From Deroplatys truncata (taxonomy: Eukaryota; Arthropoda; Insecta; Mantodea; Mantidae): 64,000 bases of DNA. The notes beneath the pieces were generated by a model. The model did not search any database, was not told the DNA's origin, and saw nothing but the letters and a program-made list of their open reading frames with translations. The position numbers were made by a program, and so were the translations under genes. This document shows positions 34,384 to 44,515 of the stretch, piece after piece (within the stretch, counting starts at the first letter, position 1; the number at the start of each line of letters is the position of its first letter). The stretch is taken from positions 108,922,350 through 108,986,349 of the forward strand of contig CM060979.1 in assembly GCA_030765065.1 (NCBI GenBank), written 5' to 3'.

Positions 34384-34556
34384 GATTGAACCCGCGAGCT
34401 CGGGAACTAGAGGCTAGCATGGTAACCACTATACCACGGAGGGCGACACAGCTGATGACGGAAGAGTATTTTTCCGAAAGCGCTTCACAGCAAGAAAATC
34501 CAAGCTTATATGTGACGTGAGGAAACAGGTACCGGCTCAACTATTTTAATAATGAA

Positions 34557-35135
34557 TATAACTTTAAGTCAGTGTTGTTGCTTTTGATCATAAACCTTTC
34601 TTATTACATTTAGCGATTCGGAAGGGTGTGTGTGCTTTTGTAGGATCTTAATGGAATAGGTGGCGCAGAGGTTTGGAAGATTTTCAACAAATTACCTGCG
34701 CCCACGGTAAGCAGTTTGATGTTTAAATTTTGCAAATAAACACGCGTTATTCCACAGAAAAGTGACGTACCATGTTTACTGTATCGAAAGAGGCACCTGA
34801 CTGACTGAACCTGACGCAGCAACTCATGTCAGGCATGTCACCAATGCACTTTCGAGCAGAATCGGCAGTTGGTGTTTCCGGCAAATGGCGAAGAAATTGC
34901 GAAGGAGAGAGAGGCCGCGAATGGGTTACCAAGTAATATAATGACCCTATATAACTTGAATTTAAAATTGTGTATGTATGATTATAAGTTTGGTATGGTT
35001 ATTTATACCTAATATGTTTTGCAAAAATCGTAATTCATAATGAAAACAAGCAATTTTTCCTACAGTACTACGCGTCAGACAATTTCCTAAAGCAAAAAAA
35101 GAATCCACCTCTTCCACCATATCACTGATGATCAT
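34557..35135. other. Interval without recognised feature
   Basis: No repeat or coding relic recognised between the Penelope arm and the next RptA copy. Confidence 0.45.
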
Positions 35136-36005
35136 TTTTACTTTCTCTGCCACGTACGTAGTAGGTAGAGGAGGTATTGCACTCCATCCAAAAGTTCGAT
35201 ACCTAGATTTCAATGAAAATATGCTTTGAGGTCCCTGAATAAATAAAAAAAGAAACATTTTTAGGAAAAGGTCCTGTTTGATTTATTGTGCGTCCGTGAG
35301 CAGCATAACTAACAAACAAAAAGTCGGATAAGTGCCAAACTTGGTATTTGGATTAGGTATCTTCCAAAGATTCGACATCAAGATTTTAAGAAAGTCCGCC
35401 ACCCCAAACTACACTCTAGAAGGAATATTTTTGGAATTTCTTTATTTTCTAAACAATTTTGCTAAAGAGATTGATTAGAATACGAAATATTAAAGATATT
35501 TAGATTACAAATAAAATGTATACCTTGAATTTTGTTGAAAGAGCCTGTGAGTTCACTTCATTCGAAAGGAATTTTGTATAATCTGTTTAACTGGTAAGTG
35601 TTACGCGATAAACTAAAAGTAACTACACTAAAAATATAGATCTCTTTAAACCACACCTTACTTCAAATAACTTTTTTATGGCATAAGCCATTTCCGAGAT
35701 ATCCGTTATTAATGGTTCGAATTCTAGATCCTTTACAAGTCCTGTCAATTTTCAGTTGTTTCTGTCAATTGCATGGAAGCAGTATGGAATTTGAAGGCCA
35801 GGGTATAGCGTCCAGTTCTTAAACATTTGACTATTGCTGTTGCCTTTATGTGTAAAACGAAATGTGTCATGTAGCTATTTTTGCAAAGGTTTATTTGGAT
35901 TATAATTAAATAGATAGAAAAATAAGCTTTCGTGAGAACAGTTTGCACGCTATTAAACGATAGAAGGTAGAGAAAGTAATTGAATGTAAAACATCAAGTT
36001 TTTTT
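35136..36005 (-). repeat. RptA dispersed repeat, type II, near full length
   Basis: Begins TTTACTTTCTCTGCCACGTA, has the core complement GAGCAGCATAACTAACAAAC (35298), the type II segment (TCAATTGCATGGAAGCAGTA and AAGGCCAGGGTATAGCG, 35765-35810) and ends TGAATGTAAAACATCAAG. Both ends are recognisable. Confidence 0.78.
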
Positions 36006-36599
36006 AAATTTTACCCCAACGCTGCCGGAAGGCTATAACATTTCTGTGTGCTTATTTTTAGCTATTTGCAAATGAACCCTGTCTCACTCGGTTAGGTACT
36101 GTGTAAATAGTGTTTGTCCACCCACGTGGCTATCGAAATGTGCATGGGTTCACAGAAATGAGGTAATTTTCTCTTGGCTTCGGGCAGTATGGTTCACCAT
36201 CACGAGATGGTAGCAGGTAATCAATCCCAGTTAGGAAAACCAGTTCTAATGGCTGTAGTTTTTGTCGGACTGACCGCATGTCATCCCGTACAGCTGCATG
36301 ATCGCCCACATATGTATGCATCCTTGGAGGCATGTGGGCGGAATGTCAACGGTTCATTGCTCATAATAGGCTCGCTTGTGCGTAGGTTTATTGTAATTTC
36401 AGTGAAATCTTTTTCATGTGCGTAATTGGATCACTGTAAATATGTATTATAGGTATATTACCGCGAAATAAAGCTCACTTGAAGGTACAGGCACATTTCA
36501 TTTAAAGTTAGAACGTTCCACCAGAAATTTAATTTTAAACATGACTATGCTCTCGGAGAAATAAAAAAGTAAAATTAAAATGCATTTCATTTATTTAGC
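36006..36599. other. Interval without recognised feature
   Basis: A GC-richer patch at 36120-36370 carries open frames on both strands with no recognisable homology. Confidence 0.4.
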
Positions 36600-37495
36600 T
36601 CTTGAGGCAGTATTTATCACTTAAATGATTTCAATCTGGTTATATAATGTGTAAATTCAATAACAGACCGCCTTGAAGCAATATATGTATGTAATAATTT
36701 GTAAAATGTATGTAACAGTCATCCCATATGCTTATATTATTGTATCCATGTGTAATAATGTTATGTGAATATATTACGTAATTTAATAATGTAGGAGCTG
36801 TGAGAATAGTAAGTTAAACGCAGGTATTCTATTGGAGTAAAAAATAGCCAATCAGAGACTTGAAATACAGAAATTTACAAGTTTGGACGGTTGAAATCCA
36901 GTCAGTTGCCAGACAGTGATAGTAACCGGAGGCAAGATGCGTCCTCGAGAGATTTAATATGTATTCGTGTGAGACGAAAAATAGTTTTACGTGGTAAAAA
37001 GTGTAATTAATTAATAAAAAGTATCTCACAGCTCTCTATATCAGTGAAGTGCTATTTAATTTGTGTCAAAGATTAATAAAAAGGAGTGAATTAAAACTTA
37101 AAATCTGCGTAAGCCTATATTCTTGTCGCATCACGCCCTGTCAAGACTTCCATGTTTCTAGCAATAATACTGACGCAGCCGAGGCAAACATAAATATATA
37201 ATATCTAAAGAAACAGTCAAATTACAAAGCTATTATTTGTAAACTTGGGGCAAAGGCCACCTGAAAGTACATTTGGGGCGAAGGCTACCGGAAACTGTTT
37301 ACTATACGTGCGGTTGCAACTACTACAAGTTCGGCTTCCCAACAGTTGAAATATAATACAACTCCTTCAATACAAACTACTTCAAATTGGCGTCCATACG
37401 TGGAGCTAAATAAATAAACAACTCCAACAAAACACCTTCTGCAAATTGACGCCCAAAGTGTGGTGCAAATAATGTAAAGACAACACCATCTCACA
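36600..37495 (+). mobile_element. LTR-like repeat, copy A, with leader
   Basis: About 900 bp shared with copies at 58505 and 63521. Landmarks: TTGAGGCAGTATTTATCACT at the left edge, AATTCAATAACAGACCGCCT (36656), TATGCTTATATTATTGTA, AAAATCTGCGTAAGCCTATA (37102) and TTGTCGCATCACGCC (37123). Downstream are two tRNA-Lys primer-binding-site-like motifs, TTGGCGTCCATACGTGG (37390) and TTGACGCCCAAAGTGTGG (37446). The common left edge in all three copies, near TGTTGAGG, argues for a real LTR terminus. No gag or pol follows. Confidence 0.6.
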
Positions 37496-37889
37496 ACTAT
37501 ACTTATCGATTTATTTGTTTACCTATATGCTGCATACACAATGTCAAGACCACGTTCAATATCACGATGGGATTTTTTTTTAAGTGAAGTTATGTCGGAA
37601 ACTACGACGCACCTTTCCTTTTCTCTCTCCCCAATGTATCCCAAAATAGATCTTTAAAGACCAGTCTTTAGTTCTTCTTGTACATACCAAATGGCGGAAA
37701 GAGAAACTTATGTGCAAAACACAGCGACGTTCATCTTATGTTTTATATTGCAGAAACTTCAAAATCAATGTTTTCGGTGACTTTCAATTAGAACTTCTGC
37801 GTCGAATGCAGTAGTTCTTCCATCTTAGGTGACTAAGCGACAGAGAAAACCTTTCTAAAGGATCAAAAATGAAACAAACAAAAGCACAA
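37496..37889. other. Interval without recognised feature
   Basis: Nothing recognised beyond AT-rich sequence with a short pyrimidine patch at 37613-37635. Confidence 0.4.
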
Positions 37890-38225
37890 AAATCGGATGT
37901 GTTCAATTCACATGACTTTCTCTACTCATTTCAGCAAACTATTATTACAAAATACTATTCTTCTATCTGCTTCAAGATAATGGAGATAAGGCTTTGGAGA
38001 AATGGTTTTCTCGCATATTTTCTTGTAGATAAAGGGGTTTAAGTAAATTCAGTAGGCTTAAGAGATAGTCAAATCTTTTAAGAGCAGGTCACAATGCGAT
38101 GACTTTGAAATTCCGAACCCTTTGCATCACTAGAAGAAAAAAAATCTAATGTGATACATTCTCATGACTTTGTCTACACTGTATAATTTATTACTGGGTA
38201 TACAAACTACTTTTACTAAAGCTTA
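37890..38225 (+). repeat. Two RptA 5'-end fragments in series
   Basis: The first (37890-38115) runs from ATCGGATGTGTTCAATTCAC through the type I segment TCAAATCTTTTAAGAGCAGG (38070), then stops. The second (about 38140-38225) restarts with AAATCTAATGTGATACATTC and runs only to TGGGTATACAAACTAC plus ~20 bp, where the next copy begins in opposite orientation. Confidence 0.7.
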
Positions 38226-39200
38226 TTATTTTCTTTATTATGTATAGTAAGTAGGGGAAGTATTGCATTCCACCCAACAATTCGATACCGAGATTTAACC
38301 GGAAATGCCTGTTTTGAGAGCCCTGAATCCAAGTAAAGTATTTTTCGAAACACGCCCGTGTGTTTGTGTGTGTCTGACTGTGAATAGCATAACTCAGAAA
38401 CGAAAAGTCGCATAAATACCAAACTTGGTGTTTGATTTTAGTATCTTCCAAGGAAGCGAAACGAAGACTTGCATAAAATCCCCCAACCCTAGACTACCGT
38501 TTACTTGGAACATTTTTCCAAAATTTGCATTTTCTCAAAAATGGCACTAACGATTTTGATTAAAATATCACATGTTTAAGCTATTTTCATGGCAAATAAA
38601 ATGTTTGTCATAAATTTTCTGAGAAAGTTCCCAGAAGTCCTCTTCTATCTGAATGACTTTCACATAAATGGTAAGCCGTAAGAGATAGACAAAATTTTGC
38701 TACACAAAAAGACGTAGATCTCATTAAAACTCACAGTTTATCTTATATACACTTTTTTGACGAGTGAACCATTTCCGAAATAATTATAACTAATATAATT
38801 TTCCGGGCTGTTATGCCGTGGTCTGCTGAAGAAACCTTCTGCTTCAGCAGACCACGGCATAACAGCCCGGAAAATTATATTAGTTATAATTATGACACCG
38901 GCCGTGAAAGCCTACGTTCTTACATTTCCGAAATATTCCGTTTTCTCAAATGGAAATTTTTTTTTGTCCTGAACATGCAAAAAGAATGGAATGCTCTACA
39001 TAGCAATAAGCTCTTAAATGATTTGACTATCACTTAAAGCCTATCCTATTTCCCTTGCGCCCACAAGAAAATTAGCAACAAGATTTAGCAATAAGTTTCT
39101 GCAAACGTTTATCTCGATTAACAAGAAGTAGATGGAGAATAAGCGTTGGTAAAAGTAGTTTGTACAAGAGTAGAGAAATTCATGTGAGTGCAACTCATCA
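38226..39200 (-). repeat. RptA dispersed repeat, type I, with hairpin insertion
   Basis: 3' signature TATTATGTATAGTAAGTAGG (38235), core complement GAATAGCATAACTCAGAAAC (38382), type I complement at 39000-39035, and 5' end GTGAGTGCAACTCATCAGAT. Interrupted at 38783-38922 by the hairpin insertion; without that and one duplicated 13-mer the copy is about 820 bp and colinear with the reference copies. Confidence 0.8.
38783..38922. mobile_element. 140-bp insertion containing a perfect hairpin
   Basis: Flanked by identical 13-mers CATTTCCGAAATA at 38770-38782 and 38923-38935, a target-site duplication of the length usual for LINE-driven insertion. The hairpin arms are 38780-38831 and 38842-38893 (52 bp, no mismatch, partly reaching into the duplicated site), loop AAACCTTCTG. 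After the right arm come GACACCGGCCGTGAAAGCCT and ACGTTCTTA. The right-arm words CAGACC...CAGCCCGGAAA recur in the foldback at 10839-11006. Confidence 0.9.
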
Positions 39201-39204
39201 GATC

Positions 39205-40232
39205 CTTTTATATCTGCTACATATTAAACCAAATAAACCTTGGCGGAAATAGCTACATTACACGTTTCGTTATAGGTACAAAGAGAACAGCGATAATCAA
39301 ATATTGAAGAACTGGACGCTATACGCTGACCTTAAAATTCCATACTGTTTCCATGCAATCGCGAGAAACAACTGAATGCTGAAAGGAATTTAAAGAATGA
39401 TCAAGTAATGAACAACTCGAACCCTTAAGGGTCACCGGTTGGATTACCGGCTGGGGAGGTGGGAATGTTTCTCTAGCCAAGATTATTCCTTCCAGAGTCT
39501 GGAATTATGAATGAGAGAGTGAATGTGTATACGATATAGTTATTAAAAACCAAAGGGCAAGAAAACTCAACGACAAGAGTTACACGAGTTAATACCGTTG
39601 CCAATAGGCAATAGGTAAGTTCCAAAGGAAAGGCCGCTAATAAGACCAATGCAGTTAAAGACGGGATACAAATGGAGCTTAAAAAAATTAGAAGCTTTTA
39701 AAGGATCCACATTTTTTTGTGTAGTGCGTTTTCGTCTATCGCTTGACGTTTAACAGTTGTACAAGATTATACAAAATTTCTTCCAACTGAAGTGGACTTC
39801 ACAGGCTATTCCCAAAAAATTCAAGATATATACATTTTATTTGCCGTGTAAATGTCTTTAATATATTGTATTTTAATAAAAATCGTTGCAGCCATTTTTT
39901 AGAAAATAAAAAATTTCGCAAAATGTTCTGTGTAAAGGGTAGTTTGGGGTGAGGGTACTTTATTGAAAATCTTCGTGTCACATTCTTGGAACGTATTGAA
40001 CCTAAACACCTGGTTTAGTATTTATCCTACTTTTCGTTTTTGAGCTATGCTGTTCACAGACACACACACAAACACACACAGACAAGACAATCTGACGGGC
40101 ACGCACACCTTTTTGTGAAAATGCTTTTTTGGATTCAGGGAACCTCAAAACACGTATTTCTGGTGAAATCTCGTATCGAATTTTTGGTGCAATACAATAC
40201 TGGTCCTACTTACTATACGTAGTAGAGAAAAT
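39205..40232 (+). repeat. RptA dispersed repeat, type II, with ~260-bp insertion
   Basis: Type II words are well kept (GAACTGGACGCTATACGCTG, 39310; CATGCAATCGCGAGAAACAA, 39353). The common 3' half resumes near 39710 with the core TTTGAGCTATGCTGTTCACA (40039), a CA run and the end TACGTAGTAGAGAAAATAAG. The extreme 5' end is shared with or lost to the preceding inverted copy. Between about 39431 and 39690 lies unrelated sequence. Confidence 0.72.
39431..39690. mobile_element. Unclassified insertion within RptA copy
   Basis: Starts GGGTCACCGGTTGGATTACC and contains CTGGGGAGGTGGGAATG. It replaces the segment that other type II copies have between CGAACC and the TACATTTTTTTGTGTAG word. Possibly a SINE, but no clear A/B boxes and no target-site duplication could be found. 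Confidence 0.4.
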
Positions 40233-40314
40233 AAGAACGAATAACGACTTCAAATTTGAGAAAAGTATCAGTATTTGAAAATTCATACCAATAACAGAGA
40301 TAATCTAGGAAGCA

Positions 40315-41140
40315 GCTAAAACAAATTCTGTGTGATACATTCATATGACTTTCTCTAATCTCTATCATTTATTAGTGGGTATACAAACTGTACTTATTAA
40401 AATTTATTTTTCATCTACTACATTTTTATCCAAACAAACCTTGTTAGAACATAAAGATAACAGCGATAGTCAAATGTTTAAGAACTGGAAGCTATATGCT
40501 GGCCTTAACATTCCATGCTGACTCCATGCAATCGCGAGAAACAACTGAAAACCGATCGACGAAGTTTAGAACAAATCGAACCATTAATGACGGATATCTT
40601 GTAAATGGCTAATGCTAAAAAGAAGTTATTTGAAATAAATTGTGTGTTTTAAAGAGCTCTACATTCTTTTCGACTATCATTTAAGGTTTACCAGTTATAC
40701 AAGATCCTACAAAATTCCTTCCAAATGAAGAGGACTTCACAAGCTATTCCCAGAAAATTCAGATTATACATTTTATTTGTCATATAATTATCTTTCATAT
40801 GTGGTAATTTAATCAAAATCGTTAGAGCCATTTTGAGAAAATAAAAAATTTCGAAAAGTGTTCCATGTAAAGGGTAGTCTGGGGTGGGAGAATTCCTTTA
40901 AAATCTTCGCCTTGCGCCTTTGGAAGGTACTGAATGTAAACACCAAGTTTAGATTTGTCTGGTTTTTCTTTCTGAGTTACGCTGTTAACAGACACGCAGA
41001 CACACACAGATCTTTTTCTAAAACTACTTTTTTATTCAGGGGCCTCAAAACATGTATTTATGGTGAAAACTCGACATTTTGTTTTTGGATGGGATGCAAT
41101 ATCTTCTCTACCTACTATGTATGTGGTATGAAAGAAAAAA
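40315..41140 (+). repeat. RptA dispersed repeat, type II, near full length
   Basis: From AAATTCTGTGTGATACATTC and CTTTCTCTAATC through GAACTGGAAGCTATATGCTG (40473), CATGCAATCGCGAGAAACAA (40526), core GAGTTACGCTGTTAACAGAC (40974), to CTACCTACTATGTATGTGGT. A good type II reference copy. Confidence 0.78.
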
Positions 41141-41149
41141 TTACTCGAT

Positions 41150-41682
41150 AAATTATGTTCTTTAATGAGCTCTACGCTTTTTATGTAGTAAGAATATTTT
41201 ACGATGTACCAGTTTGCAAAGGTCATTTAGAATGAAGAGGACTTCAGAGGCTATTCCCATAAAATTCAAGATTTACATTTCGTCTGCTATAAACTCATCT
41301 GAAACATGTGACGTTTTAATCCAAATCGTTAAAGACGGTTTTGAGAAAATAAAAGTGTTCGATAAACTTTCCAGGTAATATGTTGGGGTGCGGAAGTATT
41401 CTTCAAAATCTTCGCGTCGCATCTTTGGAAGTAGCCTAGCTTAAATACCAATTTTGGTATTTAACGGACTTTTCGTTTTTGAGCTATGCTTTCCACGGAC
41501 GGACACACACACACACACACACACACACGAGCGTATGCGCGGACCTTTTTTTAAAAGTTTTTTTTGTATTCAGGGGCCTTCACAACATGTATTTTCGGTG
41601 AAATCTCGACATCAAATTTTTGGGTGGAATAGTAAAATACCTTTTCTATTTACTGTATGTGTAGAGAGTGTAAGAATCTGCA
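41150..41682 (+). repeat. RptA 3' two-thirds, 5'-truncated
   Basis: Begins inside the family at TGTTCTTTAATGAGCTCTAC, has CCAGTTTGCAAAGGTCATTT, AAGATTTACATTTCGTCTGC, core TTGAGCTATGCTTTCCACGG (41479), an (AC)n run at 41503-41527 and a degraded terminus GTGTAGAGAGTGTAAG. It follows the previous copy almost head to tail. Confidence 0.75.
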
Positions 41683-42714
41683 GAATGTAACCCATTTGAT
41701 CATCATAATACTGTATAACTATACCATTGGCCTTGCGGAAATCATACGTTATCCTAAGATTTCCAAAAGTTAACCCAACCCTCATTTCATTTTTTAAACG
41801 CTATCTTGTTCTAATGTTTTACCTCTTACATATAAACTGCACCACTTTGCCAGTCATTACACAGCACTTATACTACAGGACTCGGCAAAAAATTTAGGCT
41901 ATTCAACCGCTTGGGTAGAAATCTGCATCATTTGAGGAGCCCGGCCGAAATTAGACCTCAGCGAAAATAATAGGCTACCTTGGACTTTATAAAGCAACCC
42001 TTTCCTTATTTTCAGACCCTTAATTATAAAATGCATCCTTGCAAAGCCGAGTAAAACAGTAATTATTAAATACTGTTTATGATACACGAAACGATAACTC
42101 ATAAATGTTAGGCCTTCATGCATCGGCAAGTCTTCTTCACTGAAATTACGTTTTCAATAGTATGCATGTCTACTTTACATGCCAAGTATTAATTTTACAC
42201 TCAGTCGTTTGTTTCGTTACAGACAGTGCGATATAATCAACTGTTCTGCATAGCAAGCCAAGTTAGAACTGCTTGAAAATGTTTGATTAGGGAATGAAAT
42301 ACAATTATCCTGGGTATTTTATGGAGCCCGGCACACATATGAAGTTTATGATCGCGGAAGACGAATAAAGGCTTAAAGGAGTGAATGTGCGAATTATGTA
42401 AAACACAGAGCGTAACCGTTAGAGTTGATTGGGTAATGTTTTATTCATCAACAAAGAATTTCATTCTGCAACAATATACCTACCGTGAAACTCCTTTTTT
42501 TTTTTTGCTCGTGTTTGGTGAATAGCAGAGGAGTTCTTTATAGGCTACTTTCCACCCCCAAAAGCATATAACGGGGGAGGAGTATAAATTATGCAAGTAT
42601 GTTATAACTTTTACTGCAGTTTTCAACCTGTTTGCTGCTTCTAGGGTCTTTTGTACATAATAATATAGTAAGAGGTACTGCAGATTTTTACAGTGCGCTT
42701 GGATACCCTGCGTG
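41683..42714. other. Interval without recognised feature
   Basis: AT-rich. The sequence at 41770-42070 has CCAACCCTCATTTC and similar words that faintly resemble the degenerate repeats at 45725-46300. No gene recognised. The LINE relic may begin before 42715 but is unreadable there. Confidence 0.4.
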
Positions 42715-42980
42715 ATACTCAGAGCTTTGGTTGACTGTACGTTTACCATTCTCTTTAACTCCGTAGCCAAGGATCGGCTTCACACAACTGTTGCGTTGGT
42801 TTGTTCCCTGAATGGGTTCCTGGCCATGTTGGTCTGTCAGGAAATAAGATGGCTGATTTTGCTACCAAGTGTGTGTCACTTTATGCCACAGATGGCCTCC
42901 ATTCTGACATAGGAATTCAGCCTTGCGTTGCGTATGGAATAAGCGGTTACTACTCCGCGGTAAGAAATCAGGATTAAGGT
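42715..42980 (+). pseudogene. LINE RNase H domain fragment
   Basis: The frame WVPGHVGLSGNKMADFATKC (about 42808-42867) is the hallmark C-terminal part of the RNase H domain carried by Jockey/R1/I-type LINEs, with the last catalytic Asp in ADFA. It continues LYATDGLHSDIG to a stop at about 42978. Upstream, RLHTTVALVCSLN is in another frame and fits the preceding strand. The rest of the RT protein is absent. The relic is bounded on the right by an RptA copy that starts within ~10 bp of the stop. Confidence 0.75.
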
Positions 42981-42987
42981 AAATTTC

Positions 42988-43770
42988 TAATTTCCTTACC
43001 ACGTTCCTAGTAGGTGAAGAAGGTATGGCATCCCACTCAAAAATTTGATATGGAGATTTCACCGGAAATCCAGAATCCACAAAAAAGGAAGCATTTTTAG
43101 AAAAAGTTCCACATAACATATTATGTATGAGCGAGAGATAGAAAGATAGAGAGAGAGAGAGAGAGAGTCGGTGTCTATCCGTGTTAAGCGTAACTCAAAA
43201 AGTCAGTTAAATACCAAACTTGGTACTTAAGCTTAGTACCTTCTAAGAAAACTTTCCAGTCCAAAATAACCCTTATAAGGAAACTTTTTTGAAATCTTTC
43301 GTTTTCTCAAAGACGGTTCTAACGATGAGAAATAGGTATATATCTTGAATTTTCTGCGAATAACCTGTGAAGTCCTCTTCATTCTGGATGACTTTTGTAT
43401 AAGTGGCAAACCCTTAACGATAGAAAAAATCTTACTACACAGCAAAACGTGGATCTCGAAAGCACACAAATTATATAAAAGATTTTAAATACATTTTCTG
43501 GGTATTCTTTTTTATTTGTTTGAATTTTCAAATACCCCTTTTTCAAGTAGTAGGCCGCTATTCAGTTTTTTCTCGTGGTCATGCATAGAGCAAGTCATTT
43601 CAAAGCCATTTTATATCGATCCGCTTTTTAAAAGTATGACTACCGTTTTGGGCGATACACTACCGTGCATCCTTCTTATACCTACAACGAAAGTGTAAAT
43701 GTGTAATAAAGGTTTATTTTGATTATCGAGAAGTATACAGAACCACAAACTTTCGTGAGATTAGTTTGTA
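42988..43770 (-). repeat. RptA dispersed repeat, type III
   Basis: 3' signature TTTCCTTACCACGTTCCTAG, core complement at about 43186 (TTAAGCGTAACTCAAAAAGT), with a (GA)n run at 43148-43167 in place of the usual CA run. The type III segment AAGTAGTAGGCCGCTATTCA (43546) is shared with 1376-2192. The 5' end is eroded beyond about 43770. Confidence 0.68.
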
Positions 43771-43954
43771 GAACAGCGAGTTATACATACAACATATTTT
43801 TTATATTATATCTGATTAATTATTCCCGAATAACTCAAGTTTCAGGTCATAGGAAAGTAAAGCAGGTTTTTATATGCATCCCGCTCAGTTCTTTCGTAGC
43901 AACTAGACACTCGGTCGTGGTACTCAGTATGTTGTAGACAGTAGAATTTTAGGG

Positions 43955-44515
43955 GTAGGAGTAGGACTAGGTAGGGACTAAGCACGTCGGCCTACAAGAT
44001 CTTTTGTGTCTAAACTCCTGACGGGAGGGAGGGTTGAGGTAAGAGGAGACAGAGGGCGAACGGACCAGGAGGCACGGCAGAGCAGCGGGCAGGCTCCCTA
44101 CCTTTTACAGATTGAAACTCCCCGGATGTCCGTTGGCGCAACCGGCTTCCCCCTGCATGTAGGCTTGCACATTCCACTGGGGGACCTGAGACTCGGAGAC
44201 CGCTCCCATTCCGGGAGACGAAGGGTTACATAGAGCATCCGTTTCCCCTACCATGCAACGCCGAGACTCCCGCCGACACTTTCAACCCTGAAACAGACCA
44301 AGCAGATGAAACGTGAAGTGAAATGAGAATGAAGGTGAAATGGAGGGACTGGAAACTAAGACGAATGTTATGAACCTTCCCAAAATTCGCCTAGCGACCC
44401 GGGCAAAACCCCCGAAAAATCCATGGGTCAGGAAGGTCCACCGAGGGAATCGAACCCCGACCTCTAATATGTTGGCCACAGACGGTACCGCCTGAGCCAT
44501 CCCACTCGGTTAGTG
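43955..44515 (-). mobile_element. SINE1, longest copy
   Basis: Full set of SINE1 words: GCCTACAAGATCTTTTGTG (43991), GAAACTCCCCGGATGTCCG (44115), CATGCAACGCCGAGACTCCC (44253), CCGACACTTTCAACCCTGAA and GAAGTGAAATGAGAATGAAG. The head on the minus strand (complement of about 44435-44513) carries the A box TGGCTCAGGCGG and the B box GGTTCGATTC. About 550 bp, long for a SINE. Open frames within it are incidental. Confidence 0.8.

Larger units (their letters stand above)
33303..34447 (-). mobile_element. SINE2 inserted into the Penelope-like arm, with TSD
   Basis: Flanked by ACAGCTGAT at 33294-33302 and 34448-34456. The minus-strand head (about 34384-34447) has the A box TGGTATAGTGG and the B box GGGTTCAATC. 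The body is at 33303-33534 and shares TTTTTACGCCCGAAAAAATC and the 3' words with the SINE2 copy at 18236. The head and body are separated by the candidate LTR at 33539-34383. Removing both insertions makes the Penelope arm colinear with its partner. Confidence 0.85.
32243..34556 (+). pseudogene. Penelope-like element, right arm, split by insertions
   Basis: Complementary to 30738-31950 for its whole element-derived length: SSHPDTAKILFRL (about 32250), MFRSLVFRLINTSLEK and ENGFSPQLIINLIKNT (32536-32670), LAPQNIFNLRNMLN (about 32812-32853) and LKAIHVPSGLEIW-like sequence near 33010. GIY-YIG is damaged more than in the left arm; the GIY segment is replaced by a deletion near 32900. The element resumes at 34457 and ends near 34556 with TAAAATAGTTGAGCCGGTACC in complement. 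Between 33303 and 34447 lies a SINE2 insertion. The copy starts inside the RT domain, so it too is 5'-truncated. Confidence 0.8.

Noticed and set aside
36130..36425. Overlapping open frames on both strands in a GC-richer patch
   Set aside because: No domain or family recognised and no splice or repeat evidence; left as unclassified.
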